Assembly: GCA_039707465.1 (NCBI GenBank)
Contig: CM077648.1
Span: forward strand, 29,391,119 to 29,455,118
Source: Rhabdophis nuchalis
Lineage: Eukaryota > Chordata > Lepidosauria > Squamata > Natricidae
Direction: 5' to 3'
DNA length: 64,000 nt
The position numbers and the translations under genes are program-made. Positions 24,851-32,369 of the stretch are shown in pieces (position 1 is the first letter of the stretch; each line of letters begins with the position of its first letter). Under the pieces are notes generated by a model. The model was not told where the DNA came from. It ran no database searches and was given only the letters and a program-made list of their open reading frames with translations.

Positions 24851-27800
24851 TGTGTGTATTCCTCAAAGCACAGCCTATACAAGTCGTGCTCGACTTACAA
24901 CAGTTGACCATTGAAGTTACAAGGGCATTGAAAAGAATGACATATGATGGTTTTTCATAGTTATGACCTTTGCAGCATGCCCATGATCATGCAATTAAAA
25001 TACAGATGCTTGACAACCAGTTCATATTCATGACTATTGCTGCATCTCAGAATCATGTGATTACTTTTTCAGACCTTCTGACAAGCAAAGTCAATGGGGA
25101 AGCCAGAGTCACTTAACAACCTTTTCAGCTGCAGTGATTCACTTAACAACTGTGGCAAGAAAAAATTGTAAAATGGGGCAAAACTCACTTAACAAATGTC
25201 TCGCTTAACAACAAAATTTTTGAGCTCAATTGTGGTAGTCAGTTGAGGACTATCTGTATTTATTTTGGCTCCTTCAGAAAACAATGGGGATTTAAATGCT
25301 TCTCTTGTGAGATTGAGCAGAAGCTTCCTTATGTCAATGGTCTACCAGAAATGCCACAGAGATTCAGATCGCAGTCCTACTTCTGCCTTTTCCATAGCTC
25401 TATAATGATTGAACTGCAGCTGAGCAGTTTTCCATGGACAAAACTAAGTACATAGTCCTGGGGGAAATGGCATTTTTCTTTTCCTCTACTTCCTTTCTGT
25501 GCTTTCTTCTAAACCTGAGAATTGGGGGAGGGCTTCTAAATTAGTTTTGTGGGAAGGAAGACCTAAGATGAGCAGAGGTTCTCTGGGTTGCTATGGTAGT
25601 AAACGCATTAAATGAACTTGCACCCGATTCTGCAAGCTATAGAGATAATTTCACTTTTTTCCTAATGCAACTTATAATAATACTATAGATATTGTATAAT
25701 ATGAAAACATAATTTAAAGCATGCTCTTAATTCCCCCCCTCCCCCAATATGAATTGTATTGGTAAAGGCCCATTCATTCTTGGAGAATGAACGGGCCTTT
25801 ACAAATTCAACCCTTAAACTCTCAGTGCTGCAGCTCTTTTCAAGATTATTAAAATACCGCTGTATTTGAGAAGGCAAATAAATCTAATTTATTTGGATTG
25901 CATTTTCAAGTGGAGAGTCCAGCAGAATACATTGGATGATGTTCCCTGACGGTCTCTTGATTGATTAAAAAAGCCAAATAAATAGAGAGGAAAAGAGAAA
26001 AGAAGAATGGTTGTTACCACTAGATGGCTCTACCTTATTGTAAATGATGGCACAAGCATTGGCTCATATACCTTGGTTCTAATTCACAGATATTATTGCC
26101 ATATTTTGCTAAAGTAAATGATGTAGGAAAAATAAGCTTCTCTGGGATAACTGCAGCATGAGAGGCAAAAAAAAAAATACTGAATAAAATCTCTGGGAAG
26201 GAAGATCTCTTACCATTTGCTTTAGCGGAGAGGTCTGCAATCTAGTGCATATCAGGAATCCTGGAAGTGCACTCATCCCACCTCCCATTTGCTGTCCAAA
26301 TATAGCTAGTATTGCTAGTGAGAGTCAGAGAAGAAAATCATGAATAGTTTAATATATTTTAAATTATGTATTTATTTTTTGTATGTTTTTAAATTCCTGT
26401 GCGCCGCCCTGGGTCCTCTGTGGAGAAGGGCGGGATATAAATATAATAAAATAAAATAAATAAAATAAATGTACAACCTGATCAATTGGAAAATGTTGGA
26501 AAAGTCCCAATTAGCTATTATACCACATTAACATGCAGTGTGATCTCCTGTGACCTGTAAAAATATCATTTGAGTTTTCTCTAAAAATCAATGTTTTAAA
26601 CACAATTTCTAGAACTAAAAGATTTACATAAGAGTTCAATCCAGAGCAACCATGTCAAGGCTTGTATCCTATAGATCCATGATGGCGAACCTATGGCATG
26701 TGTGCCGGAGGTGACACACAGAGCCATCTCTCTGGGCATGCCAGCCATTGCCCCATTGCTCTTCTGGGTTGACAGCTGGTTTTCACGCACGCATGCGGGC
26801 CAGAAACTGGAAGACCAGGTGACTGGTTCAGGGGAACTGCTCTTCTGGTTTCTGGCGCTCCCACGCATGCACGCCAGGGAGCTTCTCCCCTGGGCACATG
26901 CTCCCGTTTCGGCACTTGGTGCTGAAAAGGTTTGCCAACACTGCTATAGATGGAACATGAAAGCTAAGATATGTACAAGTAATAAATTTACGTGCAGTTA
27001 CTACAGATTTTAAAATATGGGTGATTTTTAAAAAAATGGTAAATATAATCTCCAGCAGTGGTGGGTTTCCAAAATTTTTAGAACTTCTTCTGTAGGTGTG
27101 GCCTGCTTTGTGGGAGTGGCTTGCCGGCCATGTGACTGGGTGGGAGTGGCTTGCCAGCCATGTGACCGGGTGGGAGTGGCTTGCCAGTCATGTGACTGGG
27201 TGGGCATAGCCAACTTGTAAAATGTGGTGAAACTCACTTAACAGTGCTCTTGCTTAGCAACCAAAATGTTAGCTCAGGAACTCTGGCATTTGAAGCACGC
27301 AAGTCTTAAAGCTGTCAAGTTACAAGACCCTTGCACCCCTAGCCCTTTAGAAAAAAAAACCCAGGGGTGTTCAAACATGACAGCTTTAAGACTTGTGGAC
27401 TTCAACTCCCAGAATTCCTCCTCTCGCTCTTCATCTTGAGATGTGCGGACGGGTGGGGGAAGGGAGCTGGAACCAGTTCTAAATGGCACTGTAGATTTGT
27501 GGAACCTCTTCTATAGAAGAGGTTACAACTGGCAGGAACCCCTGATTCTCCAGCATCATAGATGAGAAAGATAAGAGTTCGTTGCCCATTGTTTCAGGGA
27601 CAGTTTGCTTTGTTTTGCTCCTTTAAGAGATAGGCAAGTATTTTTTGTATAACAGCGGAAAGTTAAAACCTTTTGCCATATCACCAAACCTCATCTCTCT
27701 CTTGATCAGCAAATTCTTTTCTATATTCTGCTTGATATCTTCTAGCTCCTGGCCATACAGTTCTGGGGCACATTTTAGATGTATAATAACAAATATGCAC

Positions 27801-28730
27801 AGTATAATAACAAATATGCACATAGTTAGACCACCACAAGCTATTATACCTGGGGTGGGTAGATGAAATAGGAGGAGGCATTTTGTAAACAAAAACAAGA
27901 AGTAGATTCAAGAGGGGATCATCTGACATGTGGGAATCTTTTCTCAGTACAGAACCTGACAGAAGGTACCGTAACTCTATAACTAATGAAGTATTGAAGG
28001 AAATATGATTAATTTTACATCACAATCATATATTCCTGTTAGACAATGGGTTTCAGACTGGCCCATAGGTAATATATTATACATATTTTTGTTGAGAAAA
28101 AATGAAGAGTTTCTGAGAAAACAGATAGGCAAGGGGATCTCTTCGCTCAATGTCTGTAAGAATCTTAACAGAATAACAGTTGGAAAGGACCTTGGAGGTC
28201 TTCTAGTCCAATCCTCTGCTTAGGCAGGAAACCCTACACCACTTCAGACAAATGGTTTTCCAACATTTTCTTAAAAACCACCAGTGTTGGAGCACCCACA
28301 ACTTCTGGAGGCAAACCGTCCCACTGACTAATTGTTTTAATTGTCAGGAAATGTCTCCTTAGTTGTAGATTGCTTCTCTCCTTGGTCAGTTTGTGTGCAA
28401 GCAAGGAAGATTACAAATCATTTCTTGTTAGATTTCACAACCATTCTACTACTTGCAGCAAATCCAGAATGCTGTTATTCTGTATGATAGTAGATTCTGT
28501 GTAATTCAGACATTTATATACTGATATTAATATATATTCATGGCTTATATTTAGTTAATGACAAAATAGCCTTGAAAATAAGAAAATAAAAGTCTTCGTT
28601 AAACATTGAAACTGCACTGGCCAAAAGAAAGAAGAAATGAAGAATGACCATTAAAAAAAAAAAACCTTCCCTCAAATGTTGAGATGAAGTTTAATCTTTT
28701 AAAATTTTATACAGTGACTGTGAATCTTAA
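4712..28730 (+). CDS. TMEM154: TMEM154, complete gene span (six coding exons, 186 aa)
   Basis: Spliced CDS is join(4712..4775, 11867..12175, 13967..13994, 16192..16277, 22188..22245, 28715..28730): 561 nt, 186 residues plus stop, close to the 183 residues I recall for human TMEM154. Every junction has GT/AG ends and the phases (1,1,2,1,2) agree. Architecture: signal peptide about 1-18; Ser/Thr/Glu-rich ectodomain to about 88 with N-glycosylation sequons at N56 (NKS) and N62 (NAT); one transmembrane helix about 89-114; RRR stop-transfer at 115-117; cytoplasmic tail 118-186. The tail segment PIFEEDTPSVMEIEMEEL (from residue 135) and the KEEK and SDxES motifs identify the family. It is a single-pass type I membrane protein of unknown biochemical role; in sheep, variants of the orthologue are associated with susceptibility to small-ruminant lentivirus. 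Recognition is from conserved motifs and exon structure, without a database search. Confidence 0.95.
6725..6858. mobile_element. hAT-like MITE (CAGGTGTTAAACTCG family)
   Basis: A 134-bp element beginning CAGGTGTTAAACTCGCGG and ending GATACCCCTGAA, flanked by TTAGATCA at 6717-6724 and 6859-6866. The inner CATCCGGCCCGCAG block is typical of the short hAT derivatives with CAGGGGTGTCAAACT termini. Confidence 0.7.
7884..7987. mobile_element. Palindromic hAT MITE
   Basis: 104 bp, nearly a perfect inverted repeat: CAGGGGTGGGCAAACTTTGC at the left and its complement at the right, each arm about 50 bp. Flanked by perfect 8-bp duplications ACCTAGAA (7876-7883 and 7988-7995). The same family is at 32370-32475. 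Confidence 0.9.
8429..8842. mobile_element. Inner hAT element (CAGTGGTGGGTTTC family) with CTTT tract
   Basis: Termini CAGTGGTGGGTTTC and GAAACCCACCACTG are exact inverted repeats; flanks GTGCCACT (8421-8428) and ATGCCACT (8843-8850) differ at one base. It contains the GTAGGTGTGGCC and AACTCATTTAACAACGCTC blocks, a (CTTT)n then (CCTT)n microsatellite at 8604-8712, and a GC-rich right part. A close copy lies at 35546-35897. Confidence 0.9.
8604..8712. repeat. (CTTT)n/(CCTT)n microsatellite
   Basis: Pure CTTT units followed by CCTT units inside the hAT element; its two strands create meaningless Phe/Leu/Ser and Lys/Glu open frames. Confidence 0.95.
9250..9492 (-). mobile_element. tRNA-derived SINE with L2-like tail
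   Basis: On the minus strand it starts with a tRNA-like head (CAGTGATAAGAGTAC box A-like; CAATTCTCACC box B-like) and ends in a (CTATTG)n tail after a stretch resembling an L2 3' end. Related copies: 29338-29577, 35445-36027 and 44538-44760. Confidence 0.75.
10680..10849. mobile_element. hAT MITE, 170 bp
   Basis: Termini CAGTGGTGGGATTAA and AATACCACCTCTG; flanks GTACACAC (10672-10679) and ATACACAC (10850-10857). Contains the GTACCGGTTCGCCTGAACC block seen in related elements. Confidence 0.75.
11867..12175 (+). CDS. TMEM154: TMEM154 exon 2 (ectodomain and transmembrane helix)
   Basis: A 309-nt exon between acceptor TTTTTGTAG and donor GTAAAT. It encodes residues 22-125: an acidic, Ser/Thr-rich, low-hydrophobicity ectodomain with sequons NKS and NAT, then a transmembrane helix (core HTAVIIGVSIVLLLVLL) and the basic RRRKQKQ stretch that fixes the C-terminus in the cytoplasm. 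An internal ATG (11881) is residue 27 and is not the expected start, because use of it would lose the signal peptide. The ectodomain shows little resemblance to the mammalian one as I recall it, whereas the tail in later exons is strongly conserved. The open frame continues 42 nt past the donor before a TGA. Confidence 0.93.
12176..13966 (+). other. TMEM154: TMEM154 intron 2
   Basis: 1.8 kb, GTAAAT to CAG after a TTTTTTCCCTCCT tract. Contains a CT-rich run at about 12845-12895 and the palindromic MITE at 13558-13720; otherwise unrecognised. Confidence 0.8.
13558..13720. mobile_element. Palindromic hAT MITE with near-perfect arms
   Basis: 163 bp: CAGGGATGTCCAAACTTGGG at one end and its complement at the other, arms of about 65 bp enclosing a small repeat of CAGCTATGCT. 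Flanks ACTTAAGT (13550-13557) and ACTTAAGG (13721-13728). It lies about 250 bp upstream of the exon 3 acceptor. Fragments of the same family occur at 14050-14115 and 27368-27420. Confidence 0.88.
13967..13994 (+). CDS. TMEM154: TMEM154 exon 3 (28-nt microexon)
   Basis: A 28-nt microexon preceded by a pyrimidine tract and CAG and followed by GTAAGA. With the G from exon 2 it reads DELGSENGK and leaves AG for exon 4. This matches the YELGSENVK-type stretch just before the conserved tail of mammalian TMEM154. A possible donor 10 nt earlier (GTAAAA at 13988) would leave phase 1 and break the frame into exon 4, so the 13995 donor is chosen. Confidence 0.9.
14531..14778 (-). mobile_element. Solo LTR, family 2
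   Basis: Read on the minus strand this 248-bp segment begins TGTTGAATATG and ends CTAAACA, with a TATA-like CTTTAAAAG and a polyadenylation signal in CAAATAAAGAGC. Flanks GAAGT (14526-14530) and GGAGT (14779-14783) fit a 5-bp duplication with one change. No internal genes. Confidence 0.65.
14779..15290 (-). mobile_element. Possible further LTR-like repeat
   Basis: On the minus strand it has a TATA-like TTATAAAAGGG followed by AATAAA signals and a TTCCTGCCTCAGTCAGC block, the order expected in an LTR. I cannot define its ends or duplications. Confidence 0.3.
16192..16277 (+). CDS. TMEM154: TMEM154 exon 4 (conserved cytoplasmic segment)
   Basis: An 86-nt exon between acceptor TTTATTAAG and donor GTACGT. 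Reading AG|T first it gives S-PIFEEDTPSVMEIEMEEL followed by DKWMNSLKKN, almost identical to the mammalian TMEM154 tail. It is the strongest single piece of evidence for the gene. The segment is acidic and amphipathic, and its conservation next to a variable ectodomain suggests a protein-interaction site; that role is inferred. The closest human difference I can see is in the last few residues (SLKKN in place of SMNRN). Confidence 0.96.
17186..17404. mobile_element. hAT-like DNA transposon fragment
   Basis: Left end CAGTGGTAGTCAACCTGG and right end AAAAGGTTGACTACT are inverted repeats; the interior has the CACTAGTGGGCG and GGTGGGCGGT blocks. No clean target duplication is visible. Confidence 0.5.
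17658..19511 (+). mobile_element. L1-like retrotransposon carrying ORF1 only
   Basis: An insertion of about 1.85 kb flanked by a perfect 18-bp duplication (17640-17657 and 19512-19529, CAATAGTTGTATGCATGC). It has a CpG-rich 5' UTR (about 17658-18574), an ORF1-type reading frame (18575-19139), a 3' UTR, and ends with AATAAAAC plus a T-run. No endonuclease or reverse transcriptase is present between ORF1 and the 3' end. The long perfect duplication, intact 5' region and terminal signal suggest a recent insertion by target-primed reverse transcription. Confidence 0.75.
18575..19139 (+). pseudogene. ORF1p-like protein of the L1-like element, frameshifted
   Basis: Starts ATG at 18575 with a Glu/Lys-rich, coiled-coil-like N-terminus (MEMLQSIEETLQSIMEEI). 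The frame runs to a stop at 18784; a second frame covering 18735-19139 continues the likely protein, so one indel lies near 18720-18780, beside G and A runs. The C-terminal part has the pattern of L1 ORF1p tails: an arginine-tryptophan block (GICDRWFMSEGMLVLW), a glycine-basic strand (GGRVKIKT) and a final MEEAQAFF. About 188 residues in all, shorter than the 338 of human ORF1p. ORF1p is an RNA-binding trimeric chaperone of L1 particles; here it is probably inactive. Confidence 0.6.
19878..20338 (-). mobile_element. L2-like LINE 3' end
   Basis: On the minus strand a degenerate L2 ORF end and 3' UTR, closing with CACCGCCCCGAGTCCC and an (ATT)n tail. The plus-strand reading contains the CCAGAGGGCCAGGCC and AGCCCTTCCCCTGGG blocks typical of these LINEs. 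Confidence 0.7.
21056..21325 (+). mobile_element. LTR-like repeat, candidate
   Basis: Ends GGAACTCTGACA after an AATAAA signal (about 21250) and a U5-like stretch; it may start TGTATAGCC at 21056. Flanks AAACC and ATACC match at 4 of 5 bases. Boundaries are tentative. Confidence 0.4.
21685..22088 (+). mobile_element. Non-autonomous Helitron-like element
   Basis: Begins TCTTCTACATATAAAAA after an A and ends CTAG before a T, the Helitron A/T insertion pattern. Just before the end is the hairpin CCTGGgcaatgCCAGG at about 22062-22077. The interior repeats the GTTCCAGCATAACTCTG motif (three times, varying) that is common near Helitron ends, separated by GT-rich runs. No Rep/helicase is encoded. 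Confidence 0.7.
22188..22245 (+). CDS. TMEM154: TMEM154 exon 5 (tail, NAGNAG acceptor)
   Basis: A 58-nt exon reading AESDYLPPVKEEKDGNTNP, comparable to the human ADFECLPTLKEEKESNHNP. The pyrimidine-rich intron end is TTCACAGCAG, a tandem NAGNAG acceptor. The first AG keeps an extra alanine and fits the length of the mammalian protein; the second would join the leftover G to AA, giving Glu, and shorten the protein by one residue. The donor is GTACCT. The exon leaves phase 2 for the terminal exon. Confidence 0.92.
22356..22401. repeat. (TA)n(GT)n microsatellite
   Basis: A TA run passing into about 16 GT units. Confidence 0.95.
22402..22580 (-). mobile_element. tRNA-derived SINE, copy 1
   Basis: On the minus strand the head has box-A-like TTGGCTAAAGTGCTAGG and box B GGTTCGAATCCC, and a body ending near the GT microsatellite. 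A related copy follows at 22630-22790. Confidence 0.65.
22630..22790 (-). mobile_element. tRNA-derived SINE, copy 2
   Basis: On the minus strand: AGTAGTCTAGCGGC head, GGTTCGAATCCCAG box B, then TAGCTCAAAATAG and a tail of CTCAAAAACCTAACAC. The tail region recurs again at 24650-24690. Confidence 0.65.
22918..24593. mobile_element. Large composite hAT element, copy A
   Basis: 1,676 bp with termini CAGGGGTCCCCAACC and GGTTGGGGACCCCTG and perfect 8-bp duplications ATCTAGAC (22910-22917, 24594-24601). A GC-rich left part (22918-23290) leads into purine-rich DNA with GAAA, GAGA and GACA runs. A conserved block (AACTTATGACCACAATTGAG... GGCCACGCCCACCCAG) appears at 23782-23899 and again 628 bp later. 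The terminal sequence resembles hAT families with CAGNGGTCCCCAACC ends, such as mammalian Zaphod-type repeats; the family name is tentative. No transposase is encoded. Confidence 0.85.
23280..24411. repeat. Polypurine tract with 628-bp tandem duplication
   Basis: The plus strand is almost all G and A for two runs (about 23280-23782 and 23900-24411), separated by the unique block at 23782-23899, which recurs at 24410-24528. Offset between copies is 628 bp. Long meaningless open frames on both strands come from this composition. Confidence 0.9.
24880..25259. mobile_element. Non-autonomous DNA transposon (GTAGTCCTCGACTTAC family)
   Basis: Left part TCGTGCTCGACTTACAACAG and right part GTTGAGGACTATCTGTA are imperfect inverted termini. 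Internal blocks GACAAGCAAAGTCAATGGGG and CACTTAACAACTG recur. Fragments lie at 14270-14450, 15540-15695, 39523-39777, 39880-40015 and 55215-55290. Superfamily uncertain (mariner/Tigger-like or hAT). Confidence 0.6.
25762..25802. repeat. Short near-perfect hairpin
   Basis: Arms GTAAAGGCCCATTCATTCT and AGAATGAACGGGCCTTTAC pair over 19 bp with one mismatch around a 3-base centre. No element boundaries seen. Confidence 0.85.
26380..26472 (+). mobile_element. L2-like LINE 3' tail
   Basis: Contains GTGCGCCGCCCTGGGTCC, GAAGGGCGGGATATAAAT and a terminal (ATAAA)n run, the typical L2-type 3' end. Confidence 0.75.
26677..26943. mobile_element. hAT element, 267 bp
   Basis: Left end CCATGATGGCGAACCTATGG, right end AAAAGGTTTGCCAACACTG, with perfect 8-bp duplications CTATAGAT (26669-26676, 26944-26951). 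The GTGTGCCGGAGGTG block inside is characteristic. Confidence 0.88.
27055..27545. mobile_element. hAT copy with internal 30-bp tandem repeat and nested fragment
   Basis: Left end CAGTGGTGGGTTTCC as in the 8429 and 35546 copies; right end near GGCAGGAACCCCTG; TCTCCAG occurs on both sides. Three 30-bp units (27111-27200, TGGGAGTGGCTTGCC core) lie inside. A fragment of the palindromic MITE family (GACTTGTGGACTTCAACTCC) is at 27368-27420. Confidence 0.6.
28158..28399 (-). mobile_element. CR1 LINE 3' end
   Basis: Minus-strand CR1 tail: GTTGGAAAGGACCTTGGAGG and TCTTCTAGTCCAA on the plus strand, followed by the degenerate ORF end. Lies about 300 bp before the last TMEM154 exon. Confidence 0.85.
28715..28730 (+). 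CDS. TMEM154: TMEM154 exon 6 coding part (C-terminus)
   Basis: Only 16 coding nucleotides follow the acceptor TTTTATACAG: T GAC TGT GAA TCT TAA. Joined to the AG of exon 5 they give SDCES and stop, against SDSES in human. The exact fit of phase, residues and stop makes this the terminal coding exon despite its tiny size. The 3' UTR follows directly. Confidence 0.9.
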
Positions 28731-29885
28731 GATAAAGAAGAAATTATATGAAACAAAGGAAGAAAAGCAGAAGTAATACTGTTGCTGAGTTCCAAGATGC
28801 TCTGAATATGAAATATCTTCATGTCACCTGGTCATGGATCCCAGTGTTTCTTTTTTCTTTGATGGATTTGTTTTATATATTGATAAAATTCTGAAAGATG
28901 ATAATCCTGAAATCAATTTTTAACACTGTGAAAGTGAGGAAATATGTGTAGAGAATGATATTCTTCCAGGTATTTCTCTAGAACACTTTGTTCTCTCTGC
29001 TCTTTTTATCGACACAAATGATACATTTTGTAAGATTGTCTATTACAGCAACGCCTGTAAATACAATGGTACTATGCCCTTCATACTGAATTTCCTTGCT
29101 CTGGAAAGCAAATTTCACAGTTCTGAAATATGATCCTTGGCATTGATTTTGCTAATGGCAATCCCTTGTGGAGATTTGAACATACGAGGGCAGCAGAAAT
29201 GAAGCTTGTACAAAGAATGATTCACAACATTTCAGTTATTTCAGTGTAACCAATAGATTTGGAATAAGGAGGTAATTACAGAGGATTTGTTTAAAAAAAA
29301 TCTTCGTGTATAGTGTCATTACACAGTTTTGTTATTAGCAATAGCAATAGCACTTAGATTTATATACCACTTCATAATGCTTTTACAGCCCCCTCTAAGC
29401 GGTTTACAGAGTCAGCATACTGCCCCCATCAATCTGGGTTTTCATTTTACCCACCTCGGAATGATGGAAGGCTGAGTCAACCTTGAGCCGGTGAGATTTG
29501 AACTGCTGAACTGCAGCTAGCAGTCAGCTGAAGTAGCCTGCAGTAGTGCACTCTAACCACTGCGCCACTCGCCACCTTGGGTCATCATTAGATGGCTTTA
29601 ATTTAATTTGGGAAGAATCTACAATTTCCCAAAGTTTATGTCTAACTTCTTGACTGTATGTTTTCTAACTCTTTTATCTTAATAATCACAGTTTTCATAG
29701 AACATAAAGTTTTAGTGCAAATTTCAGCCATGGATCTACTCAGCATGTAAAAGCCACCAATGGCACACTGTCCAATCTCTCTAAGAGTAGGATTTTTTTC
29801 AACCTGGTCCATAGTAATTCACCAGCTGGCATAACGTCCTTTCAATCTGGATATAAAAACACACACATGTCAAAACCAAAATAAA
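28731..29885 (+). other. TMEM154: Probable TMEM154 3' UTR
   Basis: Non-coding sequence after the stop codon. The first canonical AATAAA I find downstream is at 29880-29885, which would give a 3' UTR of about 1.15 kb that includes an antisense tRNA-derived SINE (29338-29577). The true end is uncertain: a further AATAAA lies inside the solo LTR at about 30113, and others occur near 32958, 33380 and 33449. Confidence 0.4.
29338..29577 (-). mobile_element. tRNA-derived SINE with L2-like tail
   Basis: Minus-strand head GTGGCGAGTGGCGCAGTGG and box-B-like GTTCAAATCTCACCGG, ending in (CTATTG)n. Best preserved of the four copies. Confidence 0.8.
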
Positions 29886-29929
29886 GCAATTCAACTTCTG
29901 CCCTTCTAAAATACTAGGAAGTGGTAGGA

Positions 29930-30168
29930 TGTAGGGGAAGAATAGCAGAGCCTGTGGGGGAGGGAGAAGGGATGTGGCATTAAAAGGAGGATCAACTTAG
30001 AATCCCAAGCAAATTAAGTCCAACCCCTCCTTGAATTCCAGTTGACCCTTATCTAACTCCAAGCAGGTGTTAACAGTTAGTTGAGAAGATTCCTGTGCAT
30101 AGGCATGAGTAGCAATAAATCAGTTTAATTAGATCTTCCTGTATGGACCTGATCTTTTGCTCCTGACA
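29930..30168 (+). mobile_element. Solo LTR, family 1, second copy
   Basis: 239 bp, begins TGTAGGGGAAG and ends CTCCTGACA, flanked by a perfect TAGGA duplication (29925-29929, 30169-30173). Shares the GAGAAGATTCCTGTG block, the AGCAATAAA signal and U5 pattern with the copy at 2693-2922. Confidence 0.75.
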
Positions 30169-30184
30169 TAGGACAACTTTTGCT

Positions 30185-30395
30185 ACAATGTAATATATTG
30201 CTCAACACCTGTGCTCTGGGTGTTTTGTAGGAAAAAACTAACTTAAACATATTTATCAGTTTAAATGAAGCATTTCCAAAGGTTTGTTAGTTGTGCTAGG
30301 AGAATCTCTTTTGTTGCTTCAAAAGCAGATGTGAATTATCTCCGTGGCCTTTGGACTATGACATCCTCTGAATAAGAAAGGACCTATCATGATTG
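30185..30395 (+). repeat. Local duplication, unit 1
   Basis: About 200 bp matching 32981-33208 in the same orientation. Shared stretches include TTTAAATGAAGCATTTCC, GTGCTAGGAGAATCT and TTTGGACTATGACATCCTCT. Origin unknown. Confidence 0.8.
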
Positions 30396-32045
30396 CAAAT
30401 GTCAAATGCAATCTATAAATATAAGAATGCCCATGTCTCCTATAATTTATGGGTGTTTTATCATACAGATGTAAATTCTTACGTGAATTCATGTATTTAA
30501 CTCAGTTTTGTATTTATAATGTAACACAGTTAAGGAACACTACACAATACGGTGAATCAGAAATTAGAAAAAAGATATTTATGTAGTATAGACTTAATTT
30601 TATTCCTGGAATCCACCTTCACGTTACTGCTGGCCATTTAACCCAATATATAAAAGCCTGGAGATACACTCTCTAGTTCACTTTTCCCCCCATGCCTAAA
30701 TATGAACTTGTATTCATCTAATATAGATTGACTATGTTGAATGGAAGTTTTGGCAGCTGCAACCCTAAATAGCCAAAGGATAACAAACTGGGGAAACACT
30801 GACTTTCAATAAGATGTTATCAGGTCAATCAAATATTTATTCTCCTACTCAGGGTATAACAATATTAGGTTAACTAGATTAAAGCCTTTAACAGATATAG
30901 GGTAAATTAAATCTGTAGTTTGTATAATTAACCTGATCTTTCCCAAAACCCCTAAATTAAAAAAGTGAGACTTGGCACAAGTTATATTTTGGTTTTACTT
31001 AGTTGCTAAGTTGAGGCTCTGAATTTGAATGACTATCCCTGCCAGGGAAGAGTTTCTTATTTATCACAATGCATCCCACCCCCCCCATCAGAATGACATT
31101 GCTCAAAATGCAGTAGCAAAATTGCTATTATTCCCCCAGGAAACAATTCAGAAATCCCTGAAGATATTGCTAAAAGGGTGCTGGCACTAGGACTAGAAAA
31201 CTTTTGCAAAATCAAGGGCAGCATTCAGCCTTTGGTTTATGTGCCAATAGGCCTATTTTAAGAAGTCATGTGTCTAAGACAAAGGAATAGATCAAGGTTA
31301 GGCCAAAAGTTAAATTAAATGAAATTAAAATTTAATTATGAATAAAATGATTACTTCCAATGCATTTAATCATTTTCTTTTCTATCATATTACAAATGGG
31401 AAACAATTTTTGGAAGAGCTCTGCACTTTACATCAGAGCTATTAGTAGTCTTATGTAGTCTAGGACCAACAACTTTAAAAGAGGAAAGGCATAATGAAAC
31501 TCCTGCCTACTGGTTAAAAAGGCCCAGTTGATGGAGTAATGGATTTGAACCACTCATATCTAGATTAATATTTTCAGCCATGACGTGTTATTCACTGTAT
31601 GGTCCTGGATAATTAAAATAAACCATACCTATGCTATAGAGTTGTAATAAGAGTAATATAACTTCATTTTACTTTGTTTGCCTTGAACTTTGGGAAGGAA
31701 GATATATAGTAAATAATTATAAACAGAACAGGAGAAAATGTTTATGTATACAAGTCCATATATAATCCATTTTTACACAAGATTCTATGTGGCTTATAAT
31801 TATAAAAATGTGAAAACAATAATTAATTCAAAATACACATTAAAATATGATTATTGCTGCTAGCCAAAGACCTTGTGGAAAAATACATTTTTAAATAGAT
31901 ATCCTAAATATTAGCAGAGTGGGAATCATTTTGACTTTGGGAAACAAACTATTGTAATGAATGAATGAAGGGAAAGCTCCTAACTAGATTATCCTCCATG
32001 CCTTGGACTCATGATCTCTCAGGTTGTATGGACAGATTCAGCATA
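30396..32045. other. Intergenic DNA, nothing recognised
   Basis: AT-rich with no open frame of note and no element I can name. Confidence 0.4.
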
Positions 32046-32295
32046 GAGTGGTACCTTGGTACCCATCACTAATTGCTTCCGTGTGGCTTGATGTATACAA
32101 AAAAAAATGAGTACCAAACATTTTTTCCCCATAAGGAATAATGTAGTGAGTCACACGGCATCCAACACCGACAAGTTCTAGCTTGTGAATTGAGAACCAA
32201 ACATATTTGAGTACCGGGACAAAATTTTTGCATCAAAATGTGTTGAATACCAAAGTTGATGAGTTTCAAAGCAGTTAAATATCAAGGCACCACTG
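32046..32295. mobile_element. DNA transposon, 250 bp, TA-flanked
   Basis: Ends GAGTGGTACCTTGGTAC and TATCAAGGCACCACTG are inverted repeats and both abut TA, as for mariner/Tigger-type elements. The interior has an AATTGCTTCCGTGTGG block. Confidence 0.6.
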
Positions 32296-32369
32296 TACTG
32301 CAAATCATTTCAAAGATAATGACAACTCAAGCTATAAAAGATGTGATAATTAACTACTACAGCATAGAC

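Larger units (their letters stand above)
22246..28714 (+). other. TMEM154: TMEM154 intron 5
   Basis: 6.5 kb, GTACCT to CAG. It contains a GT microsatellite (22356-22401), two antisense SINEs, the fold-back repeat split by a large hAT element (22823-24818), a DNA transposon (24880-25259), a hairpin (25762-25802), an L2 tail (26380-26472), a hAT element (26677-26943), a tandem-repeat-bearing hAT copy (27055-27545) and a CR1 tail (28158-28399). Confidence 0.8.

Noticed and set aside
25762..25802. Hairpin as a microRNA precursor
   Set aside because: The stem is only 19 bp with a 3-base loop, too short for a Drosha/Dicer substrate.
27111..27200. Regularly spaced repeats as a CRISPR array
   Set aside because: Units are directly contiguous with no spacers, inside a transposon in a vertebrate genome.
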